Below, one piece after another: positions 23,744 through 32,147 of a DNA stretch of 42,013 nt; the first letter of the stretch is position 1; each line of letters starts with the position of its first letter. Source of the DNA: Spirochaetae bacterium HGW-Spirochaetae-5 (lineage in GTDB: Bacteria > Spirochaetota > UBA4802 > UBA5550); NCBI GenBank assembly GCA_002839285.1, contig PGXT01000003.1, forward strand, positions 1 to 42,013, written 5' to 3'. Made by a program: the position numbers and the translations under genes. The notes under the pieces are model-generated. The model was not told the DNA's origin, did no database searches, and was given only the letters and a program-made list of their open reading frames with translations.

Positions 23744-24715
23744 TCATGGTATCCAGTCCGGTTCTTTGTTCTGTTTGCCGTCAGTTGTGACATACACCCA
23801 TTTGCCCGTTGCAATTTCCGCAATACAGATATTCCACCCCTTTGCAGTTCCACCCACATTCTGTTCCCCTTCAGGGCCGAATGAAAAAGCAATATATTTC
23901 CCGTCAGGCGACCAGTCGAGATGATAAACCTCATATCCTTTTGTAACAGAAAGAAACGGCCGCTTGTCCCTGTCGGCCACAGGCACAGCCCTGTTCAAAT
24001 ATATTTTTGCGATGTTGAATTCAGAATCCGTCCTCCCCCACCCTATAGTACTGCCGTCGGGTGAAAATTCCGGCCTGCATCCGGAGACGTTAAGTTTGAA
24101 ATATCTTTGACTGTTTACTTCAATCCCTATGTTTGTATGTTTAAGTCCCATACCGCCGATTACAGTGGCTGTAATATATTTTCCGTCGGGCGACCAGCAG
24201 AGATTATATAGATGCTCAAGAGTATTGTTCGCGTGTTCCCTGACTATCCCTGTTCTGGTATCATACAAGTAAAGGCCTTTCGTCGCCCAGCTTTCCATTG
24301 AAAACCTTCTTGTAGATTCTGATTTCACAAATGCAATAAACCGGCCGTCAGGCGACCAGCATTGTTCTCTTGAATCTTTTGATATAAGCATCCGCCCGGT
24401 ACCGTCAATATTCATAAGATATAAATCACGCCTTCTTTCCCTCCCTTCTCCGGTGTCTTCGACATAACTGATTTTTTTTCCGTCAGGGGAAACCTTGGGG
24501 TGCATCTCGTGGACATCGGCAGTATCGGTCAGTTTTTTTCTGCCGGTCCCGTCCGCGTTGATTATGCAGATGTCAAAACTGCTGTTTTCAAATGTCTCAT
24601 ATACAAGCCTGTATTTTATTGCAGAAAGATCTACAGCTGGGATATTGCTCTGCCCGGCAGAGAGAGCGGAAACTGCGAGCACTATAATAGTTAAAGACAG
24701 GCGTATTCTGTTCAC
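23744..24715 (-). CDS. Exported beta-propeller protein with PD40/TolB-type repeats
   Basis: The GTG at 24715 is chosen as start because AGAGGA lies just upstream and the reading then opens with a clean signal peptide ('NRIRLSLTIIVLAVSALSAG'); an ATG 11 codons earlier would add a charged leader. The 323-residue protein carries at least five WD40-like PD40 repeats: 'SPDGKKISYVED', 'SPDGRFIAFVKS', 'SPDGKYITATV', 'SPDGSTIGWGR' and 'SPDGKYIAFSFG'. These build a propeller that binds proteins or glycans in the periplasm. It is co-transcribed with the SUMF1-like lipoprotein. Confidence 0.9.
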   Translation of the reverse strand: MNRIRLSLTIIVLAVSALSAGQSNIPAVDLSAIKYRLVYETFENSSFDICIINADGTGRKKLTDTADVHEMHPKVSPDGKKISYVEDTGEGRERRRDLYLMNIDGTGRMLISKDSREQCWSPDGRFIAFVKSESTRRFSMESWATKGLYLYDTRTGIVREHANNTLEHLYNLCWSPDGKYITATVIGGMGLKHTNIGIEVNSQRYFKLNVSGCRPEFSPDGSTIGWGRTDSEFNIAKIYLNRAVPVADRDKRPFLSVTKGYEVYHLDWSPDGKYIAFSFGPEGEQNVGGTAKGWNICIAEIATGKWVYVTTDGKQNKEPDWIP

Positions 24716-25022
24716 AAATTCCTCTTTTGAACAATCAGATAAATTCATGTATCAGTATTTTTTTGCAGAGTATTTTTCAATACTTTTTTTGTGAATAACG
24801 CGGCAGTATGCAAGTTGCAATCTTTATGTCTGTCCCTTACATCTTAAATTATTTTTGTAACAAAAATAATTTAAGAATAACACCTTAGGTTAAGGTTTAT
24901 TCTGTTAATCCGCCATAATGGATCAGTTGTTTTATCATTTACGATCGAACAAATTATAAACTCCGGATTCTGTATCAAAAAATTTAAATAAAATTTCACA
25001 GGAAAGAAGAGGTGCCAATTCC
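24716..25022. other. Divergent promoter region containing a large palindrome
   Basis: This 307-bp gap separates the minus-strand propeller operon from the plus-strand ABC/GldG operon. Apart from the 35-bp palindrome at 24842-24876 and AT-rich sequence, nothing gene-like is seen. A GAAGAGGTG ribosome binding site for the ABC gene lies near its end. Confidence 0.5.
24842..24876. repeat. Perfect 35-bp AT-rich palindrome
   Basis: Two 17-base arms (24842-24858 and 24860-24876; core CTTAAATTATTTTTGT) are exactly complementary around a single central A. It is midway between divergent operons. A dimeric regulator's operator or a cruciform-forming site are the likely readings. A terminator is less likely at this position. 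Confidence 0.7.
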
Positions 25023-25961
25023 ATGATTAGTGTTAATGGGCTTACCAGGTCATACGGAAATTTTAAAGCCGTGGATGATATTTCTTTTACAGTGCGGGAC
25101 GGCGAGATCACAGGTCTGCTAGGCCCTAACGGAGCAGGGAAAACAACGACCCTCAGGATGTTGAGCTGTTACCTGAACGCAGATAAGGGCTCGGTAATTG
25201 TTGACGGGCTCAATTCTCTTGATGATTCCCTTAAAATCAAGCAGATGATAGGATATCTGCCCGAGTCTGCGCCGCTGTACGGAGATATGCTTGTTTTTGA
25301 TTACCTTATGTACATTGCTGAGGTAAGGGGGATTTCCGGAACCGGGCGAATAGAGGAAGTCGCTGAAATGTGCAGAATTAAAGAAGTAATGCACAAAAAT
25401 ATCAATGAACTTTCAAAAGGGTTCAGGCAGAGGGTCGGGCTTGCGCATGCAATGATACATGATCCGCAGATACTCATACTTGATGAACCGACTTCGGGAC
25501 TTGATCCTATCGAGATTGTTGAGATAAGAAATCTTATAAAGGAACTTGGAAAGAAAAAAACAGTAATACTCTCCACTCATATACTCTCGGAGGTCGAGGC
25601 TACATGCGACAGGGTCATAATTATTAACAGGGGGCGAATTGTCGCAGATGACAGGACTGAAGCGCTCCAGTCGGCTGCTGCGGGGGATAAAAAAATTACA
25701 GTGAGAATATCCGGTGCGGACTTTGATACAGTCAAATCGGCAATAATGAAGGTAAACGGAATTAAAGGTGTCGTGCGGGTTGCCGATACGTCACTTACGG
25801 CAGTCTCAATATCAGTGTCAGGCAATATCGAGGTACGGCCCGATATATTTAAAATTATAAGTTCAGCTGACTGGGTGCTCTATGAAATGAAGCAGGATCA
25901 GGCGAGTCTTGAAAATATATTCAGGGAACTTACAATAGGGGGTGTAAATGAAACGGTTTAG
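25023..25961 (+). CDS. ABC transporter ATPase (GldA-like)
   Basis: This 312-residue nucleotide-binding subunit has Walker A GPNGAGKTT (34-42), an ABC signature variant 'LSKGFRQRVGLAHA', Walker B 'ILILDEPTSGLDP' and the H-loop 'ILSTHILSEVE'. A C-terminal regulatory extension of about 90 residues follows, as in GldA/CcmA-like ATPases. It powers the permease whose gene overlaps its end by 14 bp. The gene order (ATPase, ABC-2 permease, GldG-like, DUF4340) is the gliding-associated transporter array found in several non-gliding phyla including spirochaetes. Confidence 0.95.
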   Translation: MISVNGLTRSYGNFKAVDDISFTVRDGEITGLLGPNGAGKTTTLRMLSCYLNADKGSVIVDGLNSLDDSLKIKQMIGYLPESAPLYGDMLVFDYLMYIAEVRGISGTGRIEEVAEMCRIKEVMHKNINELSKGFRQRVGLAHAMIHDPQILILDEPTSGLDPIEIVEIRNLIKELGKKKTVILSTHILSEVEATCDRVIIINRGRIVADDRTEALQSAAAGDKKITVRISGADFDTVKSAIMKVNGIKGVVRVADTSLTAVSISVSGNIEVRPDIFKIISSADWVLYEMKQDQASLENIFRELTIGGVNETV

Positions 25962-26658
25962 CGTACTCCATGCAATAATAAAAAAAGAGCTTAAAAGCTA
26001 TTTCAATAGTCCAATCGCGTATATAGTAATTACAATTTTTCTGGTGTTTACCGGATTTTTCTTTTTCAAGGATTTTTTCTATTTTAACCAGGCGGAGATG
26101 AGAAACCTTTTTCAGCTTATGCCTCTCATGCTCTGTTTTGTAATTCCGGCGGTAACTATGAAGCTTCTATCTGAAGAGAGGCATAGCGGGTCATTCGAAA
26201 TACTTCTTACCCTTCCCGTATCCACTCAGGATATTGCTTTAGGAAAATTTCTCGCAGGGACAATTTTTTCATTAATAATGATCTCTCCGACATTGTTATA
26301 TCTGATCACCTTAATGTTTCTGGGGTCACCGGATTTCGGTCCTATAATCGGCGGGTATCTGGGTATAATTTTTCTTGCAGCTGCATACACATCAATAGGT
26401 ATTCTTGCTTCTTCATTCACAAAAAACCAGATAATTTCGTTCATTTCCGCGTGGGCAGCATGTTTTTTCCTGTGGCTGCTGGATAAAATGGTGGTTTTTT
26501 TCCCGTCCAAACTCGGGTTTATTTCGTATTTTGGAACTGATTATCATTTCCAGAATATTTCTAAAGGCCTGATCGACTCACGGGATATTATATACTTCGT
26601 CTCAATATGCGTGCTGTCACTTATGTTTACGGTTAAAGCGATTGAGGAGAGGAGATAG
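25948..26658 (+). CDS. ABC-2 type permease (GldF-like)
   Basis: This 236-residue integral membrane subunit has six membrane helices. 'IIKKELKSYFNSPIAYIV' at the N-terminus and 'VIPAVTMKLLSEERHSGSFEILLTLPVS' are the conserved elements of GldF/NosY-type permeases. GGGGGTG precedes its ATG, which lies inside the ATPase gene. The substrate of this transporter class outside Bacteroidetes is unknown; export of a lipid or polysaccharide is possible. Confidence 0.93.
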   Translation: MKRFSVLHAIIKKELKSYFNSPIAYIVITIFLVFTGFFFFKDFFYFNQAEMRNLFQLMPLMLCFVIPAVTMKLLSEERHSGSFEILLTLPVSTQDIALGKFLAGTIFSLIMISPTLLYLITLMFLGSPDFGPIIGGYLGIIFLAAAYTSIGILASSFTKNQIISFISAWAACFFLWLLDKMVVFFPSKLGFISYFGTDYHFQNISKGLIDSRDIIYFVSICVLSLMFTVKAIEERR

Positions 26659-26662
26659 TAAT

Positions 26663-28810
26663 ATGAAATATAAAGTGAAAGATAGTTTTAAAAAAATCAG
26701 ACAGTATTTGATGGATGCATTGAATATAGACAGCAGAAAGTATCAGCTTGTTCTGAATGTCGTCCTGATTATAGTCATTAACATAGCGGCAGCAACGTTA
26801 AGCATCAGGTTTGACCTTACAGCAAAGGATACCTATTCACTGACGGATCGCAGCAGGGAGACCGTTTCAGGGCTGGATGAAAAACTGAAAATAAAAGTAT
26901 TCTTTTCAAAAGATCTCCCCGCCGAGCATGCAGCGGTGTACAGATATCTGAAGGATATCCTTGAAGAGTACAGCTTCTACGGAAACAGAAATTTTTCTTA
27001 TGAAATAATCGATGAAGATAAACTTGAAGCACAGGCCAAAGATTACGGAATAAATCCTGTACAGAGCAGGGAGTTGTCCAATGACCAGGTTAAAGTCAGA
27101 AATGTGTATATGGGCGTTGTTGTTCAGCATGCTGATCTTATCGAGAAGATTGAATCTTTAACTTCAACAGTGGGGCTTGAATATGAGATTACGTCACGAA
27201 TTGAGAAAATGACCGGTAAAATAGACAGGCTTCTTAAACTGGAAAAACCTCTCATGCTGTCACTCTATTTAGATGAAAAAGTCAGGGACCTCCCGATCGA
27301 CGGGATTGGGAAACTTGAAGATCTTCTTAAAAACGCAGTGGCGAAAAGCAATCTGGTAAACTACGACAAGATACAGTTTCAGGTTACAGATCCATCAAAG
27401 AGCGGCATTAAAGAACTCGATACTCTTTACGGTATTTCAAAGCTGAAATGGGGTGCAATGAAATCCAGGTCGGGCAAACCGGTCTCCGCCGGGGATGGTT
27501 ATTTCGGTCTTGTGATGGAAGGCAACGGCAGATTTGTAAAGATAGATATGGAAGTCGCTCCTACCATAATGGGGACAAATGTTATAACCGGGCTCCAGAA
27601 TCTTGATGATACAATCAATAACTCGGTAGGTGATCTTCTTAACAGCAATTCAAAGATCGGTTATATCACCGGTCATGGAATACCGGAGATCAGGGATAAA
27701 AGAAACCCTGAAGGTGCGGGCCTCTTCGCGGAACTATTGTCAGATATTTATTCTCTTTCAGAGGTTGATCTCAAGTCACAGGATATCCCTGCCGATATAA
27801 GGGTTCTTATTATCAATGGGCCTGTTGATGCTTTCTCCGAAGCGGAAAAATACAAACTGGATCAGTTTTTGATGGAAGGTAAATCGGTAATACTCTTCGT
27901 TAACTCCTTCATGGAGATGAACCAGGGGGAACAGGGGGGATTTATGGGAAATATGCCGATGATAATCCCTGTAAGTTCCGGCCTTGAAGAATTGACCGCG
28001 CACTATGGTATTAAAGTGAATAAAAATGTAGTTCTTGATAAGAGCTGTGCAAAAATAAATATGGGTCCGATGCCTGGTGATTATCCGCTAGTACCTCTTA
28101 TAGAAAAAAAGGGTCTTAACAGGGAAAACCTGATAACTAAATATATCAACACCGCTCTTTTTATTAAAGCTTCATCTCTTGAAATTAATGAAAACCTTAA
28201 AGACAGAGGAGTAGCCGCATCAGTACTTGTTTCAACATCACCGCAAAGCTGGCTGATGGAAGGCAGAATGAACTTCAATCCGTTATATATGGCCGAACCG
28301 ACCGGCGTAGAGATGAAGAGCTACCCTGTGGCGGCTATTATATCAGGTAAATTTGAAAGCTTCTTTAAGGGTAAAAACATCCCTGCAGGGATATCCGCCG
28401 CGGATAAAAGAGGTTCGCTAAGCAGCAGCGGAAAACTGGACGCGACAGTCTCATCGGGTAAATCAGAACTGATTGTAGTCGGTACTTCCGAAATAAATTC
28501 GTCCGGTTTTCTGAATTCAGCAAGGAAGATACTCGCCGGTAAAAATGAGGCAGGTGCATTCTCAAACGATATACTGATTCATTCGATGGTGGATTACCTT
28601 GCCGGTAACAGCTATATACCTGAAATGAAAAGTAAAAGCCTCGACTTTAATCCGCTGGTCAAGTCAGGCGATCAGACGAGATTCATTTTAAAAATAATAA
28701 ACATGGGGCTTGTCCCGCTTTTCGTGGTTATCGCGGGCCTTATAGTCTGGAGAAGAAGAATCGAGCGTAAGCGGTTCATTGAAAGTCAATTTTCCGGGGG
28801 TATTAAATAA
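26663..28810 (+). CDS. GldG-like ABC-type transport auxiliary protein
   Basis: The ATG at 26663 is preceded by AGGAGAGGAG; an upstream ATG at 26642 would overlap the permease. The 715-residue protein has one N-terminal membrane helix ('LVLNVVLIIVINIAAATLSI', about 33-55), a large periplasmic region with the GldG/IFT52-type core ('KIGYITGHGIPEI', 'IRVLIINGPVDAFSEAEKYKLDQFL') and a C-terminal membrane helix followed by Arg-rich residues. It overlaps the next gene by one base (TAATG). It is thought to be the extracytoplasmic partner of the permease. Confidence 0.92.
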   Translation: MKYKVKDSFKKIRQYLMDALNIDSRKYQLVLNVVLIIVINIAAATLSIRFDLTAKDTYSLTDRSRETVSGLDEKLKIKVFFSKDLPAEHAAVYRYLKDILEEYSFYGNRNFSYEIIDEDKLEAQAKDYGINPVQSRELSNDQVKVRNVYMGVVVQHADLIEKIESLTSTVGLEYEITSRIEKMTGKIDRLLKLEKPLMLSLYLDEKVRDLPIDGIGKLEDLLKNAVAKSNLVNYDKIQFQVTDPSKSGIKELDTLYGISKLKWGAMKSRSGKPVSAGDGYFGLVMEGNGRFVKIDMEVAPTIMGTNVITGLQNLDDTINNSVGDLLNSNSKIGYITGHGIPEIRDKRNPEGAGLFAELLSDIYSLSEVDLKSQDIPADIRVLIINGPVDAFSEAEKYKLDQFLMEGKSVILFVNSFMEMNQGEQGGFMGNMPMIIPVSSGLEELTAHYGIKVNKNVVLDKSCAKINMGPMPGDYPLVPLIEKKGLNRENLITKYINTALFIKASSLEINENLKDRGVAASVLVSTSPQSWLMEGRMNFNPLYMAEPTGVEMKSYPVAAIISGKFESFFKGKNIPAGISAADKRGSLSSSGKLDATVSSGKSELIVVGTSEINSSGFLNSARKILAGKNEAGAFSNDILIHSMVDYLAGNSYIPEMKSKSLDFNPLVKSGDQTRFILKIINMGLVPLFVVIAGLIVWRRRIERKRFIESQFSGGIK

Positions 28811-29766
28811 TGAAGAATAAGGCAATGATCACAGTATGGGTTATAGTTTTTATCTCCGCGTTCCTTGTTTTAAAAAACAGGGGCTGCGGAAACAATGTCC
28901 CTGAACTCGAAGGGCTGCTTGAATCAGGAGATGAAATTAATATAAGCGGCAGGGACCTGTCTCTTGCCATGGTCAAAAAAGATAACAACTGGTTTATCAA
29001 TGACCAGGCTTATCCGGGCGATGTGGAAAAAATAAACAGTCTTGCAAAAAAGGTGCGGGATCTAAAGCTGCTCGATCTGGTATCTGATAAAGGTTATTAT
29101 GATAAATATGACCTCACTGATGAAAAAGGGATCTCAGTGACAATAAAAGAAAAGGGGAAGGTATTAAGACGGCTTCTTGTAGGGAAAGCAGGTTCTACAA
29201 ATAATCATTCCTATCTTAAAATAGATGATAGAAAAGAGATATATCTTGCTGCCGGGATAATGAAAAAGGATTTTATTCTTAAAGTTTCAGATTTAAGAAA
29301 TAAAAAGATTTTTGATGTTAAAAATCCCGACATAAGATACTTTAGCATAAACTACAAAGGTAAAAATTTTGATTTTAAGTTAAATCCTTTAAAAAGTAAA
29401 ACTGAAAATGGCGGCAATACTGAAGAGGGGAAGAGCGATCCGGTTAATCAGGAGCCTAAATGGTTATCCAGGGATTATCAAAAAGGGAAGCTCAGCGATG
29501 CTGCTATTAATTCAATTCTTGCTCTGTTCTCACCCCTGGAAGCATCGGATTTTCCGGAAAATGCAACAATTAAAAATGCAGGTAATCCCTTATGCAAGGT
29601 TGTTGTTGCATACGAAGATAAAAAAGCTGAACTTGTAATTTACAGCAAAAAAGAGAACGGGATGTACTATGCCTCTTCTTCAGAAAATAAAGATATTTTT
29701 GCAATCGATTCCTGGAAGGCAGAGAAACTCTTTATAAAAAGCTTAACTGATTTAGCTGTTAAATAG
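28810..29766 (+). CDS. DUF4340 protein
   Basis: This 318-residue protein has an N-terminal membrane anchor ('MITVWVIVFISAFLVL'). Its periplasmic region matches DUF4340 ('LVKKDNNWFINDQAYPGDVEKINSLAKKVRDL', seen here with Met for the initial Val, then 'YLLTDEKGISVTI'-like segments and repeated 'KIF' motifs). It completes the four-gene transporter array; the start codon is coupled to the GldG stop codon. Its biochemical role is unknown. The family occurs almost always beside GldG. Confidence 0.85.
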   Translation: MKNKAMITVWVIVFISAFLVLKNRGCGNNVPELEGLLESGDEINISGRDLSLAMVKKDNNWFINDQAYPGDVEKINSLAKKVRDLKLLDLVSDKGYYDKYDLTDEKGISVTIKEKGKVLRRLLVGKAGSTNNHSYLKIDDRKEIYLAAGIMKKDFILKVSDLRNKKIFDVKNPDIRYFSINYKGKNFDFKLNPLKSKTENGGNTEEGKSDPVNQEPKWLSRDYQKGKLSDAAINSILALFSPLEASDFPENATIKNAGNPLCKVVVAYEDKKAELVIYSKKENGMYYASSSENKDIFAIDSWKAEKLFIKSLTDLAVK

Positions 29767-29931
29767 TAAAACATGCCGGTATAATTCAAATGTCCGGTGT
29801 GTCGGGATTGTTAAGTATAAAAGCATCACCCCGGATTATCAGGCTGCCCTCTGCGGAATTATTCTTCATGGGGCGGCCCGATATAAATTTTAATTCAGCG
29901 AAAAATTCCAGACAGGTATAAGGGTAAATAA

Positions 29932-32091
29932 ATGAATATAGGTAGTGTAATACTCGGCACAGCTTTTTTGCTGTCGCTGGTATCGGTTTTTTTCATGGCA
30001 AGAAGCATATTTAACAGCAAAAGAGCGGCTGTCATCGGGCAGAGTATATTTTATATAACCGGGATACTGATAATTCTTGCGGTACTTATAATGTTCAACG
30101 CTATCACAAATAACGAATTTCAGTACGCCTATGTATACGGCAATTCTTCAAAAACAATGCCAGTAGCATATAAAATTGCAGCCATGTGGGCGGGTAACGA
30201 AGGAAGTTTTCTCATCTGGCTGTTAATTCTGAATATCTGCGGTATAATAGCAGTCCGCAAAAGCGGTGATTTTACCCCTGCATTACTCACTTCGATTACT
30301 GTTGTACAGACATTTATTCTGCTGATCCTTCTTGTAAAAAGCCCGTTTGCGTATGTCTGGGATTCAATGCCGGATGATTTTAAACCGGGTATAATACCCG
30401 GAGACGGTACAGGGATGAATCCGCTGCTTATGAATCCGTGGATGATAGCGCATCCCCCTGTTTTGTTTCTTGGTTACGCGTCTTCAACAATTCCCTTCGG
30501 TTTCGCTATCGCAGCGCTGATAAAAGGCGAATATGAAAGCTGGATAAAGAAATCCTATCCATGGCTTGTTTTCAGCATCCTTACCCTCGGTGCCGGTATA
30601 TTCATGGGCGGGTACTGGGCATATAAAGTTCTCGGCTGGGGCGGTTACTGGGGATGGGACCCTGTGGAAAACTCTTCATTAATTCCCTGGCTGGTTTCAA
30701 TTGCGCTGCTTCATGGATTCATGCTTCAGTCAAGAAAGGGGCTTTTAAAAAGAACAAATATTGTCATGGCCCTTGCGTACTTCATTCTTGTTTTCTTCAG
30801 CACCTTTCTCACCAGAAGCGGAGTCCTCTCTGATTTCTCGGTACATTCATTCGGTAAGTCAAGTGTCCTTTATTTTCTGCTGGCAAATATTATATTATTG
30901 CTGGTTGTTTCAATATTTCTCTTTGCAAGAAGATATAAACAGATTGAATCAAAAAAATTCAGCACCGATATATTTACTTTTGAGGGGATGACAGTTTACG
31001 GTATAATAGTTCTGCTGCTATTTTCATTTATTATTTTAGCAGGCACAACAATGCCGATCATAACAGGTTTTTTCAACAAACCGGCAAACGTAACAGAAAA
31101 TTTTTATAATAACATTTCTATACCCTTCGGGCTAATGATATTATCGTTCATTATTCTCGCGGTTTTTACAATACGGAAATATTCAAAAAAAGAGATAGTA
31201 TCGGCCATAATATTCTCAATCACAGCAGGGGTTCTGTTTAACATTTATTCTCCCAAAAATCCAGCTGCTGTTCTTTTTTCAATCCTTTCATTTTTAATTT
31301 TCATAATGGTTTTTGTCGATCTCAGAAAAAACAGACGGGGCATTGCTATTGCTTCCGGGGTTGCGCACCTTGGTGTTGCAATTTTTGTTCTTGGTGTTAT
31401 CTCATCAAATTTCCATTCATGGAGTGAACAAAAGCATGTCGCCGTGGGTGAAACTATAAAGACAGGCGATAAATCAGTTACCCTCAAAGGGTTTAAAGAA
31501 GAAGAAAAATCCCATGTTCTCCTGTCAATTTCAGATAAAGACATTACAAAAGATGCACAGATGGCATATTATATAGATCCTAAAACAGGGTCTCTCTATC
31601 GCGAACCTTATATAATAACAGGTATAACCGGTGACATTTATATTACACCTCAGCAGTATAATTTTGCCTCAATTAATTACAGTTCCGCAATACTGCAGGG
31701 AAAAGAAGAAAAAAGCATAAGCGGCTATAAAGTTAAATTCTACGGATTTATTTCTGACAAGATGGGTTCAGAAGAGATGTCAATACGCGCGGATTTATCA
31801 ATTGACGGTAAAAGATATTTTCCCGGACTGAAGGTGAATAAATCAGGTGAAACGGAGAAGCTCGATCTGAAAATTTCAGGTACAGATAAAATTATTTCGA
31901 TCGACAGTTTAAGCCCGCGCGACAGATCGGTAAGGGTTTTTATCTCTCCGGGAAAGGATGCTGTTCTCCCCCCCGATTCCGCAATATTAGAAATATCCTA
32001 CAAAAGATTTATATGGATTGTCTGGGCAGGTACAATTCTTATTGCTGCCGGTTTAATGTTTTCAATGTATAGAATCAGAAAAGATAAGTAA
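29932..32091 (+). CDS. ccmF: Cytochrome c maturation haem lyase subunit CcmF
   Basis: This 719-residue inner-membrane protein has more than ten membrane helices. The haem-handling signature 'GWGGYWGWDPVENSSLIPWL' (WxWD motif) is intact. 'MNPWMIAHPPVLFLGYAS' and 'FLTRSGVLSDFSVHSF' are the other conserved CcmF segments. A periplasmic domain near the C-terminus is followed by a last helix. CcmF attaches haem to apocytochrome c, normally with CcmH/CcmI and with haem delivered by CcmE. None of those genes is on the circle, so it must work with chromosomal partners or differently. It ends at a strong bidirectional terminator. Confidence 0.94.
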   Translation: MNIGSVILGTAFLLSLVSVFFMARSIFNSKRAAVIGQSIFYITGILIILAVLIMFNAITNNEFQYAYVYGNSSKTMPVAYKIAAMWAGNEGSFLIWLLILNICGIIAVRKSGDFTPALLTSITVVQTFILLILLVKSPFAYVWDSMPDDFKPGIIPGDGTGMNPLLMNPWMIAHPPVLFLGYASSTIPFGFAIAALIKGEYESWIKKSYPWLVFSILTLGAGIFMGGYWAYKVLGWGGYWGWDPVENSSLIPWLVSIALLHGFMLQSRKGLLKRTNIVMALAYFILVFFSTFLTRSGVLSDFSVHSFGKSSVLYFLLANIILLLVVSIFLFARRYKQIESKKFSTDIFTFEGMTVYGIIVLLLFSFIILAGTTMPIITGFFNKPANVTENFYNNISIPFGLMILSFIILAVFTIRKYSKKEIVSAIIFSITAGVLFNIYSPKNPAAVLFSILSFLIFIMVFVDLRKNRRGIAIASGVAHLGVAIFVLGVISSNFHSWSEQKHVAVGETIKTGDKSVTLKGFKEEEKSHVLLSISDKDITKDAQMAYYIDPKTGSLYREPYIITGITGDIYITPQQYNFASINYSSAILQGKEEKSISGYKVKFYGFISDKMGSEEMSIRADLSIDGKRYFPGLKVNKSGETEKLDLKISGTDKIISIDSLSPRDRSVRVFISPGKDAVLPPDSAILEISYKRFIWIVWAGTILIAAGLMFSMYRIRKDK

Positions 32092-32102
32092 AAAATTTAG
32101 AA

Positions 32103-32127
32103 TAAGCCCGCCCTTTTGGCGGGCTTA
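32103..32127. terminator. Bidirectional rho-independent terminator
   Basis: TAAGCCCGCC (32103-32112) and GGCGGGCTTA (32118-32127) form a perfect 10-bp stem with a 5-base loop. It lies between ccmF and the converging P-type ATPase gene, with A/T-rich sequence on both sides. Confidence 0.85.
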
Positions 32128-32147
32128 AAATTCAATATATATAAATT

